Positions 1 to 5,052 of a stretch of 5,052 nucleotides of DNA are shown one piece after another; positions within the stretch are counted from its first letter, which is position 1, and each line of letters opens with the position of its first letter. The position numbers and the translations under genes are program-made. Source of the stretch: Bacteroidota bacterium. GTDB lineage: Bacteria > Bacteroidota > Bacteroidia > Chitinophagales > Saprospiraceae. The stretch spans positions 1-5,052 of the forward strand of contig JAKQGD010000516.1 in assembly GCA_029573365.1 (NCBI GenBank), read 5' to 3'. The notes beneath the pieces were generated by a model. It saw only the letters and a program-made list of their open reading frames with translations. It was not told where the DNA came from and searched no databases.

Positions 1-754
1 TTTACGGTTTACCTATTTTTATCTCAAAAATTATTCTAAAAACAAAGCCTTTTCTAAAGAACATCCTGGACTAAAACTGCCTCCAGATTACATTATGTAT
101 GAGTCTTTTAAACTGGACTATGAAAAATACTATTGTGGGGGGGCGAATTCAGCAAAATGGGTATGCGACATTCTGGAAAAATATTTAGCCCTAAATGGAA
201 TTAAGATCCTGGACTGGGGATGTGGACCTGCCAGAATTACGCGTCATTTGCCTTCCTTAATATCAAACGGAGAAGTATATGGAACGGATTATAACGGCAA
301 CTCAATACAATGGAACCTTGAAAATATTACTAATGTCCGATTTTTTTACAATGAGATAGACAAACCATTGGATTTTAACAGTGAATCGTTTGACGCCATT
401 ATTGGGATTTCAATATTTACCCACTTATCTGAAGAAAATCATTATTTTTGGATAAAAGAATTGCACCGTATTCTAAAGGATGGAGGCATTGCATTTTTAA
501 CTACAGCGGGTGATGATTTTAGAGAAATAATGAGTGCTGAGGAAAAACAAATTTACAACAGCGGGACTCTGGTTGTTAGGGGGAAAACCAAAGAAGGTCA
601 CCGTACATATGTTGCTTTTCAGCCTGTGAATTTTTTCAATACACTGGTTAATAACTATTTTAAAGTACTGGAATTTAAAAAAGGTGAAAAACAATCCTGG
701 GGAATAGCACAGGATTATTGGGTTTTACAAAAAATGCCATCTAATTTAAATTAG
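1..754 (+). CDS. Class I SAM-dependent methyltransferase, 5' end outside the window
   Basis: This protein probably transfers a methyl group from S-adenosylmethionine to an unidentified acceptor in the cytoplasm. Counting from the Met codon at 95, the Rossmann-fold motifs run in order: motif I ILDWGCGPA at residues 38-46, the acidic end of strand 2 in GTDYN at 63-67, FDAIIGISIFTHL around 99-111 as the motif II region, and LKDGGIAFLTTAG at 127-139 as strand 5. The frame stays open from position 2 to that Met, giving 31 more codons that include HPGLKLPPDY, with no ATG, GTG or TTG among them. Related proteins, as I remember them, carry a similar leader before YESF, so the Met at 95 is most likely internal and the true start lies left of the window. 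No Shine-Dalgarno-like sequence precedes position 95. The stop is TAG at 752-754. The segment is much more AT-rich than its neighbours. The acceptor is unknown; such genes often sit in surface-glycan clusters, but nothing here proves that. Confidence 0.88.
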   Translation, partial: LRFTYFYLKNYSKNKAFSKEHPGLKLPPDYIMYESFKLDYEKYYCGGANSAKWVCDILEKYLALNGIKILDWGCGPARITRHLPSLISNGEVYGTDYNGNSIQWNLENITNVRFFYNEIDKPLDFNSESFDAIIGISIFTHLSEENHYFWIKELHRILKDGGIAFLTTAGDDFREIMSAEEKQIYNSGTLVVRGKTKEGHRTYVAFQPVNFFNTLVNNYFKVLEFKKGEKQSWGIAQDYWVLQKMPSNLN

Positions 755-761
755 GTTTTTT
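741..761. terminator. AT-rich palindrome with T-runs between convergent genes, possible bidirectional terminator
   Basis: CTAATTTAAATTAG at 741-754 is a perfect 14-base palindrome that includes the methyltransferase stop codon. It can fold as a 5-bp stem with a TTAA loop. Six T residues follow at 756-761 on the plus strand. On the minus strand a second run of six T residues follows a few bases past the palindrome, opposite the A-run near 729-734. The position between two convergent genes suits a terminator for both. The stem is short and AT-rich, so its strength is doubtful. Confidence 0.4.
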
Positions 762-774
762 ATGCATCTTACCG

Positions 775-1695
775 TTAATCCACCAGCTCAAAATGCATGA
801 TTCTTTTAAATCTTTGCATCCTTTGGCTGATTTCTGACTCCGTGAGTACCTGCAGTTTATTAAGGCTGAAATCTTCAACACAAAATGAAGCCATGGCAGA
901 GCCTGCTATGATGGCTCTTTTCATGTTTTCGAGGTCCGTGTCGTCGGTTTTGGCCAGATAGCCCATGATGCCTCCGGCAAAAGTGTCTCCCGCACCGGTA
1001 GGGTCAAAGACCTGGGCCAGCGGCAGAGCAGGTGCAAAAAATATTTCATCGCCATGAAAGAGCAGTGCCCCGTGTTCTCCTTTTTTGATAATCAGATATT
1101 TCGGCCCCATTTTGTGTATGGTCGCTGCGGCAACGACAAGGGAGTGCTCGCCTGACAACTGCCTGGCTTCCTCGTCATTGATGGTCAGCAGGTCCACTCG
1201 TTGCAATACTTTTTTCAGGTCCTCCATGGCCGTATCCATCCAGAAGTTCATGGTGTCCAGTGCCACCAACCTCTGTGTACCGTCCAACTGGTCAAGGACT
1301 CCCGCCTGTATCGCAGGGGTCAGGTTGCCCAGCATTACATATTTGCATGACCTGGCCGCAGCGGGCAATACAGGGTCAAAATCTGCTAGCACATTGAGTT
1401 CTGTGGCCAGTGTGTCGCGACTGTTCATGTTGTTGTGGTATTTTCCTGCCCAGAAAAAGGATTTTCCTCCCTTGACTATTCTCAGACCATCCATGTTTAC
1501 ACCTCTTGCCTTCAGTTTTGCCAGCTCTGTTGCCGGAAAATCATCGCCCACGATTGATATGAGATGGATATTGTGCGTAAAGTAAGATGCTGCCCAGCTG
1601 ATATATGTACACGCTCCGCCAATGACTTTTTCAGCTCTGCCAAAAGGGGTCTCAATGGTGTCAAATGCCACGGTTCCTACGGTGAGAAGACTCAT
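775..1695 (-). CDS. PfkB/ribokinase-family carbohydrate or nucleoside kinase
   Basis: This 306-residue protein probably phosphorylates a sugar or nucleoside hydroxyl using ATP in the cytoplasm. The length is usual for the family. The clearest mark is the C-terminal PfkB signature DPTGAGDTFAGG at residues 231-242; by family knowledge the Asp of GAGD (D237) is the catalytic base and the preceding glycines form the anion hole. The N-terminal half has the expected GG pair at 26-27 after the first strand and SIVGDDFP at 47-54. The central ALDTMNFWMD at 145-154 and LLTINDEEARQL at 169-180 resemble a PfkB subgroup common in Bacteroidota and usually annotated only as sugar kinase. The start is the first in-frame ATG; its leader is A-rich with no Shine-Dalgarno sequence, and a TACCTTTG box lies 19 bases upstream. 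The gene converges on the methyltransferase gene and follows the TPR-membrane gene by 103 bp. The substrate cannot be assigned from the sequence. Confidence 0.93.
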   Translation of the reverse strand: MSLLTVGTVAFDTIETPFGRAEKVIGGACTYISWAASYFTHNIHLISIVGDDFPATELAKLKARGVNMDGLRIVKGGKSFFWAGKYHNNMNSRDTLATELNVLADFDPVLPAAARSCKYVMLGNLTPAIQAGVLDQLDGTQRLVALDTMNFWMDTAMEDLKKVLQRVDLLTINDEEARQLSGEHSLVVAAATIHKMGPKYLIIKKGEHGALLFHGDEIFFAPALPLAQVFDPTGAGDTFAGGIMGYLAKTDDTDLENMKRAIIAGSAMASFCVEDFSLNKLQVLTESEISQRMQRFKRIMHFELVD

Positions 1696-1714
1696 TATAA
1701 TTTTATTTTTTTCG

Positions 1715-1722
1715 CAAAGGTA
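1715..1722 (-). promoter_or_regulatory. Bacteroidota -7 promoter box (TACCTTTG) for the PfkB kinase gene
   Basis: Read on the minus strand this is TACCTTTG, an exact match to the Bacteroidota sigma-factor -7 consensus TAnnTTTG. It ends 19 bases before the kinase ATG, which implies a very short leader. I see no good TTTG or TTG -33 element at 17-23 bases upstream, so only half of the promoter is supported. It lies in the 103-bp gap behind the TPR-membrane gene. Confidence 0.5.
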
Positions 1723-1798
1723 ATCTTTAAAAATCTCGGGTTACCTAGTTTTTCTGATTTTTACCCTTTAAATTGTTCCCCGTAAGGGGCATGGCCTG

Positions 1799-2455
1799 TC
1801 AACCAAATATTTTTCTGAGTATCTTATGCGAAACCATGCCTGTCTCTCTGTACATCCTGTACTGAAAATATACTTCAATGGCCAGCAGGCTGGTAGCCGC
1901 GTACACGAGCAATCCCAATCGTATGCCGGTAAACAGGCCAATATAGTCTCTTAGCGGTGGAGGACTTAGGATGCTGGCCACCGTGATGCCAAGAATCAGC
2001 AAAAATGAGGCCATGGCCGATGCTTTTACCAGCTCATAAAAGTCGTTGCCCATTCGTCGTTTACAGATTATATATAGTCCGGAATAGAGCGTGTTTTCCT
2101 TGTCCATCCTCATGAGTTGTCTGAGCAGTCCTGTACACTCGTTGTATTTACCCAGATGATAACAGCAGGCGGCTTTGCGAAACAGCAATTCGTTAAAGAT
2201 ATTTTCACCTCTGTATTGGTAGATATTATCAGTGATGACCTGCTCGATGAGGGCGTCTGCTTTTTGAAGGTATCTTTCGTATCTGCCGATCTCAAAGAGG
2301 CACAAAAGATAATCTGCATCGACGTCAAACTTTTCTTCATAATGTAGGGCAGAGATGGCTTCACGATTTTCTTCGTAATATCTGACCTTGTCACGATAGG
2401 CGGTATCACCTAACCTGAAATACGAAAAATATATTTTCTGTGAACTGTGGTGCAT
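1799..2455 (-). CDS. Unrecognised protein: TPR-like domain plus two C-terminal membrane helices
   Basis: I do not recognise a named family. As called, the protein has 218 residues. The N-terminal ~140 residues look helical and TPR-like: LLCLFEIGRYERYLQKADAL near 50-69 and LLFRKAACCYHLGKYNECTG near 90-109 have the spacing of large and small residues seen in TPR helix pairs. Two hydrophobic segments follow, about 144-163 and 175-197, separated by a short SPPPLRDY turn; the basic tail ends KILRKIFG. This suggests an inner-membrane protein with a soluble TPR domain on the N-terminal side, probably for protein contacts. The frame is open up to an ATG at 2590, but that start would overlap the hydrolase gene by 68 bp in another frame. 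The ATG at 2453-2455 is preferred because a TATATTTG box lies 25 bases upstream in the gap. There is no signal peptide. The role is unknown, and neighbouring genes do not reveal it. Confidence 0.75.
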   Translation of the reverse strand: MHHSSQKIYFSYFRLGDTAYRDKVRYYEENREAISALHYEEKFDVDADYLLCLFEIGRYERYLQKADALIEQVITDNIYQYRGENIFNELLFRKAACCYHLGKYNECTGLLRQLMRMDKENTLYSGLYIICKRRMGNDFYELVKASAMASFLLILGITVASILSPPPLRDYIGLFTGIRLGLLVYAATSLLAIEVYFQYRMYRETGMVSHKILRKIFG

Positions 2456-2480
2456 CGAAACAGCTGAAAACTTATGCTTA

Positions 2481-2488
2481 CAAATATA
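2481..2488 (-). promoter_or_regulatory. Bacteroidota -7 promoter box (TATATTTG) for the TPR-membrane gene
   Basis: The minus strand reads TATATTTG, an exact match to TAnnTTTG. It sits in the 67-bp gap between the hydrolase stop codon and the ATG at 2455, and ends 25 bases before that ATG. A TTG exists further upstream but at about 26 bases' spacing, beyond the usual 17-23, so the -33 element is weak or absent. The box supports the shorter start of the downstream gene, because the longer frame would begin upstream of this promoter. Confidence 0.5.
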
Positions 2489-2522
2489 TGGCAATCTGTC
2501 TTTTTGAGCTATCGCAACAACA

Positions 2523-3284
2523 TTATTTTTTATCAGCCAATGGAAAAATGACAATAGTTGACGGACTGGCATCGTTGTTGAATGGGGCAATCTGTATATT
2601 GCATAAGTATAGCCCGTCCCTTATATAATTATCAACATAAACCATCTCTGTGATGGTCCTGTGTCTTTGGGCCAGCGAAGGCCAACCCCAAATCGTTTTG
2701 TGGGCTGCCAGCCTGCCTCCGTCTTCTTCACGGTCTACGGACGGTAGATCAGTGAGCAGATGATCCATACCTTGACGGCATAAAAAAGCTATGACTTCCT
2801 CTTTAAAATAGGGGGGATTAGTACCGGAATAATCTTTTGTTTTTTTTGTGTCTTCGTTGGGCAGAGTCCTCACCACTAAGGCCTCTGTTATTGCCTGTCC
2901 GTTCAGTCCTCTTAAGATGCTCTGCAGAGTAATCACCTTGTCTCCGGTGTCAGTTTCCTCTGGCTCTACAGTTATAAGCCTGCAAATGTAATGGTACCTG
3001 CTGAGTGTTTCCGTGATGTTGATTTGCTCGATTGAGATATGACCTGCACATTCCGTATGGGTGCCATTGCCGTGGGGATTTACTCTGACGTTTCTGAAAT
3101 TTACCGGACTCCCCTTTGCTACTTCTCCCACAAAACTACCGGCAACTAAGGGCTCGGTTTCAAAATCCGGGGCATAAAAACATTTTGGACCTTTAGCACC
3201 GCTGATCAGAGGCAAAGATATGTTTATACCTTTGCTGAGGTCTGCCATATACGATGTGCCTTCATGTGTCAGGTGTATCAGCAT
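2523..3284 (-). CDS. Cyclase/kynurenine formamidase-like metal-dependent hydrolase
   Basis: This 253-residue cytoplasmic protein matches the family that includes bacterial kynurenine formamidase and polyketide-type cyclases (Pfam Cyclase). These are metal-dependent enzymes that hydrolyse amide or related bonds. The metal-site signature is HGNGTHTECAGH at residues 71-82, with H71, H76, E78 and H82 as likely ligands or catalytic residues; the classical family motif has Asp where E78 stands. A second conserved block, LTDLPSVDREEDGG at 177-190 followed by AAHKTIWG at 193-200, agrees with a subgroup seen in Bacteroidota. The N-terminus, with an early strand then DLSKGINISLPL at 15-26, fits the usual start of the family, so the ATG at 3284 is kept over the Met at residue 13. 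No Shine-Dalgarno sequence is seen. The gene begins 15 bp after the secreted-protein gene with no promoter box in between. True kynurenine formamidase activity is not implied: no other tryptophan-catabolism gene is nearby. Confidence 0.87.
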   Translation of the reverse strand: MLIHLTHEGTSYMADLSKGINISLPLISGAKGPKCFYAPDFETEPLVAGSFVGEVAKGSPVNFRNVRVNPHGNGTHTECAGHISIEQINITETLSRYHYICRLITVEPEETDTGDKVITLQSILRGLNGQAITEALVVRTLPNEDTKKTKDYSGTNPPYFKEEVIAFLCRQGMDHLLTDLPSVDREEDGGRLAAHKTIWGWPSLAQRHRTITEMVYVDNYIRDGLYLCNIQIAPFNNDASPSTIVIFPLADKK

Positions 3285-3299
3285 GCGTTTGAGGTTTTA

Positions 3300-5052
3300 T
3301 TAGTTTATCCTGGTGACAATGAGCCTTCCGGAAATGACAAGGTTCTTTTGACGCAGCATAACGACATATACACCTTGCGGTAGCTTACTGATGTCTTTTC
3401 TGCCCGGTTTGCTCACAGTGTGCAAGACTGTCTGACCCAGACCATTGAATATATATAATTCCGCCTCATCATCCTTTGGTTGTTTAACCTCCAGGTAGTC
3501 ATCAGCGGGATTGGGAAAAAAGAAGGTCTCTATGTTTGTTTTTGTCTCCGCCGAGCCACTGATATTTTCGACGTTTACTTCCACGATGGATTTGCATCCA
3601 TTTGCACTGGTAATGATGCATGTGTATGTCCCGGTAAAAATGTTGGATAAAGCTGGCGTCATTGCCAATATATTTCCTTCGGTATTTTGCCAGCTGAAGG
3701 TTACAGGTTCCTGTCCTGATACAAGACTTAGCACTATGCTTCCTGATCCCATATTGTCGATGTCGTGTACCACAGTATCCAGGACGACCACAGGCATTAC
3801 CTTGTCTTCTGCAACATTGATATACAAGGTCGTATGACAATGATTTGAGGAGTTGGTGCCGGTAATCATATATTGTCCCGGCTGAGTTATTACAGCCGTA
3901 GATTCATTTGATATCAGGTTCCCCTCATAACTCCAGGCGACAAGGTCTGCAACCGTGATTGCCGTGCCTGTAAAAGCGGGAGTATTGCAGGTCAGGGTGT
4001 CAATTTGTATTACATCGAGATTGGGAGCTATCGTATCTGATATAATGGTTCGTGTAATTGTGGTAACACACCCGTTAACGGCTGACATTGCGGTAAGCAG
4101 ATACGTACCTGCCTGATTTATGGTCAGTGTACTTTCTGAAGAGACGATGCCATTTCCTGTCCAGTTATATGTGACCTCCCCAGAATCGCTCTCAGCCTGT
4201 AGCATTAAGGTTTTGACTTGGCAGTCGAGTATGGTGTCACCAATTATACTCACCTTAGGTGGAGCAAGTGAGCCTTCCAGCTGTACTGTTGTTTCTTTTT
4301 GGCAGTTTTTGTTGTCAGCCACAAGCAGGGTATAGGTGCCCGGAATACTGGTCTGCATCGTTTTTTCGCTTTGGCCTGATGACCATTGGTAATTATAAGG
4401 TGGTACACCTCCTGTTACTGTTGCGGTAATGATGCCGTCATTTGCACAGCTAATCGGACTGGTGGCAGTGACAACCGATAACTCATCAGGTTGATTTACT
4501 TGAAATGAATCCACCACAGAATATCCTGCTGAAGTTACCGTAACGAAATATTTGCCTGCAGGTATGTTTTCAGCTATAGCTGAATTTGCACCATTAGACC
4601 ATTTATAAACATAATTTTCATCACCTCCCGTAGCCTGTAGGACGATGGATCCGTCCGCAACCCCAAAACAAGATACATCCTTTATCGTTCCACCCAGAGT
4701 GAGTGCCGGTAAATCATTTGTGGCAAGCCAAACTGTGGCATTCATCACAAGCCTGCCATGGCTTCCATTGACGTCTCCTGACCATCCGTTGTAGAGGTTG
4801 TCGTTCACATCTCCGGTACCGTCATCCGGTATGGAGCTGTCTCCTATAGCAAAAACTTTTCCCAATCCATATTTGCTGGCAACAGCTATGGCACCTGTGT
4901 TTTCCTGAGAAACACCATTGAGGTAGAACTTGCCTTTGACATCAGGGTTAATTTCAGGAAATAATTTCATGGAGGTGCCTGCTGAGAGCTTTATGCTGTC
5001 GACAAGTCCAAACGGTCCCCTGATAATAGGGTCATCAGGATCAGAGACTCCA
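3300..5052 (-). CDS. Large secreted T9SS cargo protein with SprB-like/Ig-like repeats, N-terminus outside the window
   Basis: The visible part is 583 residues; the frame is open through the right edge, so the Met codon at 4970 is internal and the real start, with its signal peptide, lies beyond 5052. Numbering from that Met, residues 1-83 contain KVFAIGDSSIPDDGTGD and GRLVMNATVWLA, which look like the end of an alpha/beta domain found in Bacteroidota exoproteins (possibly amidotransferase-like; tentative). Residues 93-467 hold about five beta-sandwich repeats; the first, with SCFGVADGSIVLQATGG and YKWSNG, is a clear SprB repeat. Residues 482-556 form a type A T9SS sorting domain: FFFPNPADDYLEV, a central ELYIFNGLGQTVL, then LPQGVYVVML and a closing strand. 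By family knowledge this domain directs export across the outer membrane and is then cleaved. The protein is therefore probably cell-surface or secreted, perhaps an adhesin or an enzyme whose catalytic part lies upstream. Confidence 0.87.
   Translation of the reverse strand, partial: GVSDPDDPIIRGPFGLVDSIKLSAGTSMKLFPEINPDVKGKFYLNGVSQENTGAIAVASKYGLGKVFAIGDSSIPDDGTGDVNDNLYNGWSGDVNGSHGRLVMNATVWLATNDLPALTLGGTIKDVSCFGVADGSIVLQATGGDENYVYKWSNGANSAIAENIPAGKYFVTVTSAGYSVVDSFQVNQPDELSVVTATSPISCANDGIITATVTGGVPPYNYQWSSGQSEKTMQTSIPGTYTLLVADNKNCQKETTVQLEGSLAPPKVSIIGDTILDCQVKTLMLQAESDSGEVTYNWTGNGIVSSESTLTINQAGTYLLTAMSAVNGCVTTITRTIISDTIAPNLDVIQIDTLTCNTPAFTGTAITVADLVAWSYEGNLISNESTAVITQPGQYMITGTNSSNHCHTTLYINVAEDKVMPVVVLDTVVHDIDNMGSGSIVLSLVSGQEPVTFSWQNTEGNILAMTPALSNIFTGTYTCIITSANGCKSIVEVNVENISGSAETKTNIETFFFPNPADDYLEVKQPKDDEAELYIFNGLGQTVLHTVSKPGRKDISKLPQGVYVVMLRQKNLVISGRLIVTRIN
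3570..4694 (-). repeat. About five tandem beta-sandwich repeats of 74-81 residues in the secreted protein
   Basis: Within the secreted-protein gene, cysteines recur with a steady period. Residues are numbered from the Met at 4970. Leading cysteines are C101, C175, C250 and C328 (steps 74, 75, 78); trailing cysteines are C223, C301, C378 and C459 (steps 78, 77, 81). The three middle units have both, spaced 48-51 residues apart, which suggests one disulfide per unit. Each unit has an aromatic strand such as YKWSNG, YQWSSG, YNWTG, AWSYEG or FSWQNT, then a G(T/Q/K)Y-type strand. The first two units are SprB-like and the rest more PKD/Ig-like. The repeat is at protein level; I see no DNA-level tandem repeat. 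Confidence 0.7.

Noticed and set aside
1085..1585. A 166-codon open frame on the plus strand opposite the PfkB kinase gene
   Set aside because: It lies wholly antisense to a well-supported gene, its translation is rich in Ser, Cys and Arg with no recognisable motif, and it has no promoter or leader of its own.
1771..1790. Small inverted repeat CCCC-GTAA-GGGG in the gap between the kinase and TPR-membrane genes, with a possible alternative pairing of its arm to a nearby AAAGGG
   Set aside because: The stem is only 4 bp and no T-run follows on the minus strand, so it is not a convincing terminator; the alternative pairing needs a bulge and could occur by chance.
2456..2590. A 45-residue N-terminal extension of the TPR-membrane protein
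   Set aside because: It overlaps the hydrolase gene by 68 bp in another frame, contains no family-like sequence, and starts upstream of the likely promoter box.
2523..3284. Assignment of the hydrolase as kynB (kynurenine formamidase)
   Set aside because: The metal-site motif differs from the classical one and no tryptophan-degradation genes are adjacent, so a gene symbol would be over-assignment.
3502..3840. Open frames on both strands overlapping the 3' part of the secreted-protein gene
   Set aside because: They are out-of-frame or antisense to a clear T9SS cargo sequence with repeats and sorting domain in frame, and show no family features.
1..5052. A defence island, CRISPR array, toxin-antitoxin pair or mobile element
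   Set aside because: No direct-repeat arrays, transposase or integrase motifs, nuclease or helicase domains, or small paired genes are visible on either strand.

Overview
The window looks like a piece of a Bacteroidota chromosome. The clearest signs are a C-terminal type IX secretion (T9SS) sorting domain, SprB-like repeats in a large secreted protein, and AT-rich translation leaders without a Shine-Dalgarno sequence. Two upstream boxes also match the Bacteroidota -7 promoter consensus TAnnTTTG. The family or genus cannot be fixed from this sequence; Saprospiria or Chitinophagia-type bacteria are guesses. There are no tRNA or rRNA genes, CRISPR arrays, transposases or integration sites.

Layout: (1) Positions 1-754, plus strand: the 3' part of a class I SAM-dependent methyltransferase gene whose start lies left of the window. 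This segment is much more AT-rich than the rest. (2) Positions 775-1695, minus strand: a complete PfkB/ribokinase-family kinase gene that converges on the methyltransferase gene across a 20-bp gap holding a palindrome and T-runs. (3) Positions 1799-2455, minus strand: an unrecognised protein with a TPR-like N-terminal half and two C-terminal membrane helices. Its start is reset here from a longer open frame, on promoter and overlap evidence. (4) Positions 2523-3284, minus strand: a metal-dependent hydrolase of the cyclase/kynurenine formamidase-like family. (5) Positions 3300-5052, minus strand: the C-terminal 583 residues of a large secreted T9SS cargo protein with about five tandem beta-sandwich repeats; its N-terminus lies right of the window.

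The four minus-strand genes read in one direction (secreted protein, hydrolase, TPR-membrane protein, kinase). The first two are only 15 bp apart and are probably cotranscribed. The last two each have their own -7-type box just upstream. No shared pathway is evident, and I see no convincing new multi-gene system. The least explained parts are the TPR-membrane protein, the substrates of the kinase and the hydrolase, and the compositionally distinct methyltransferase with its internal G7 tract.
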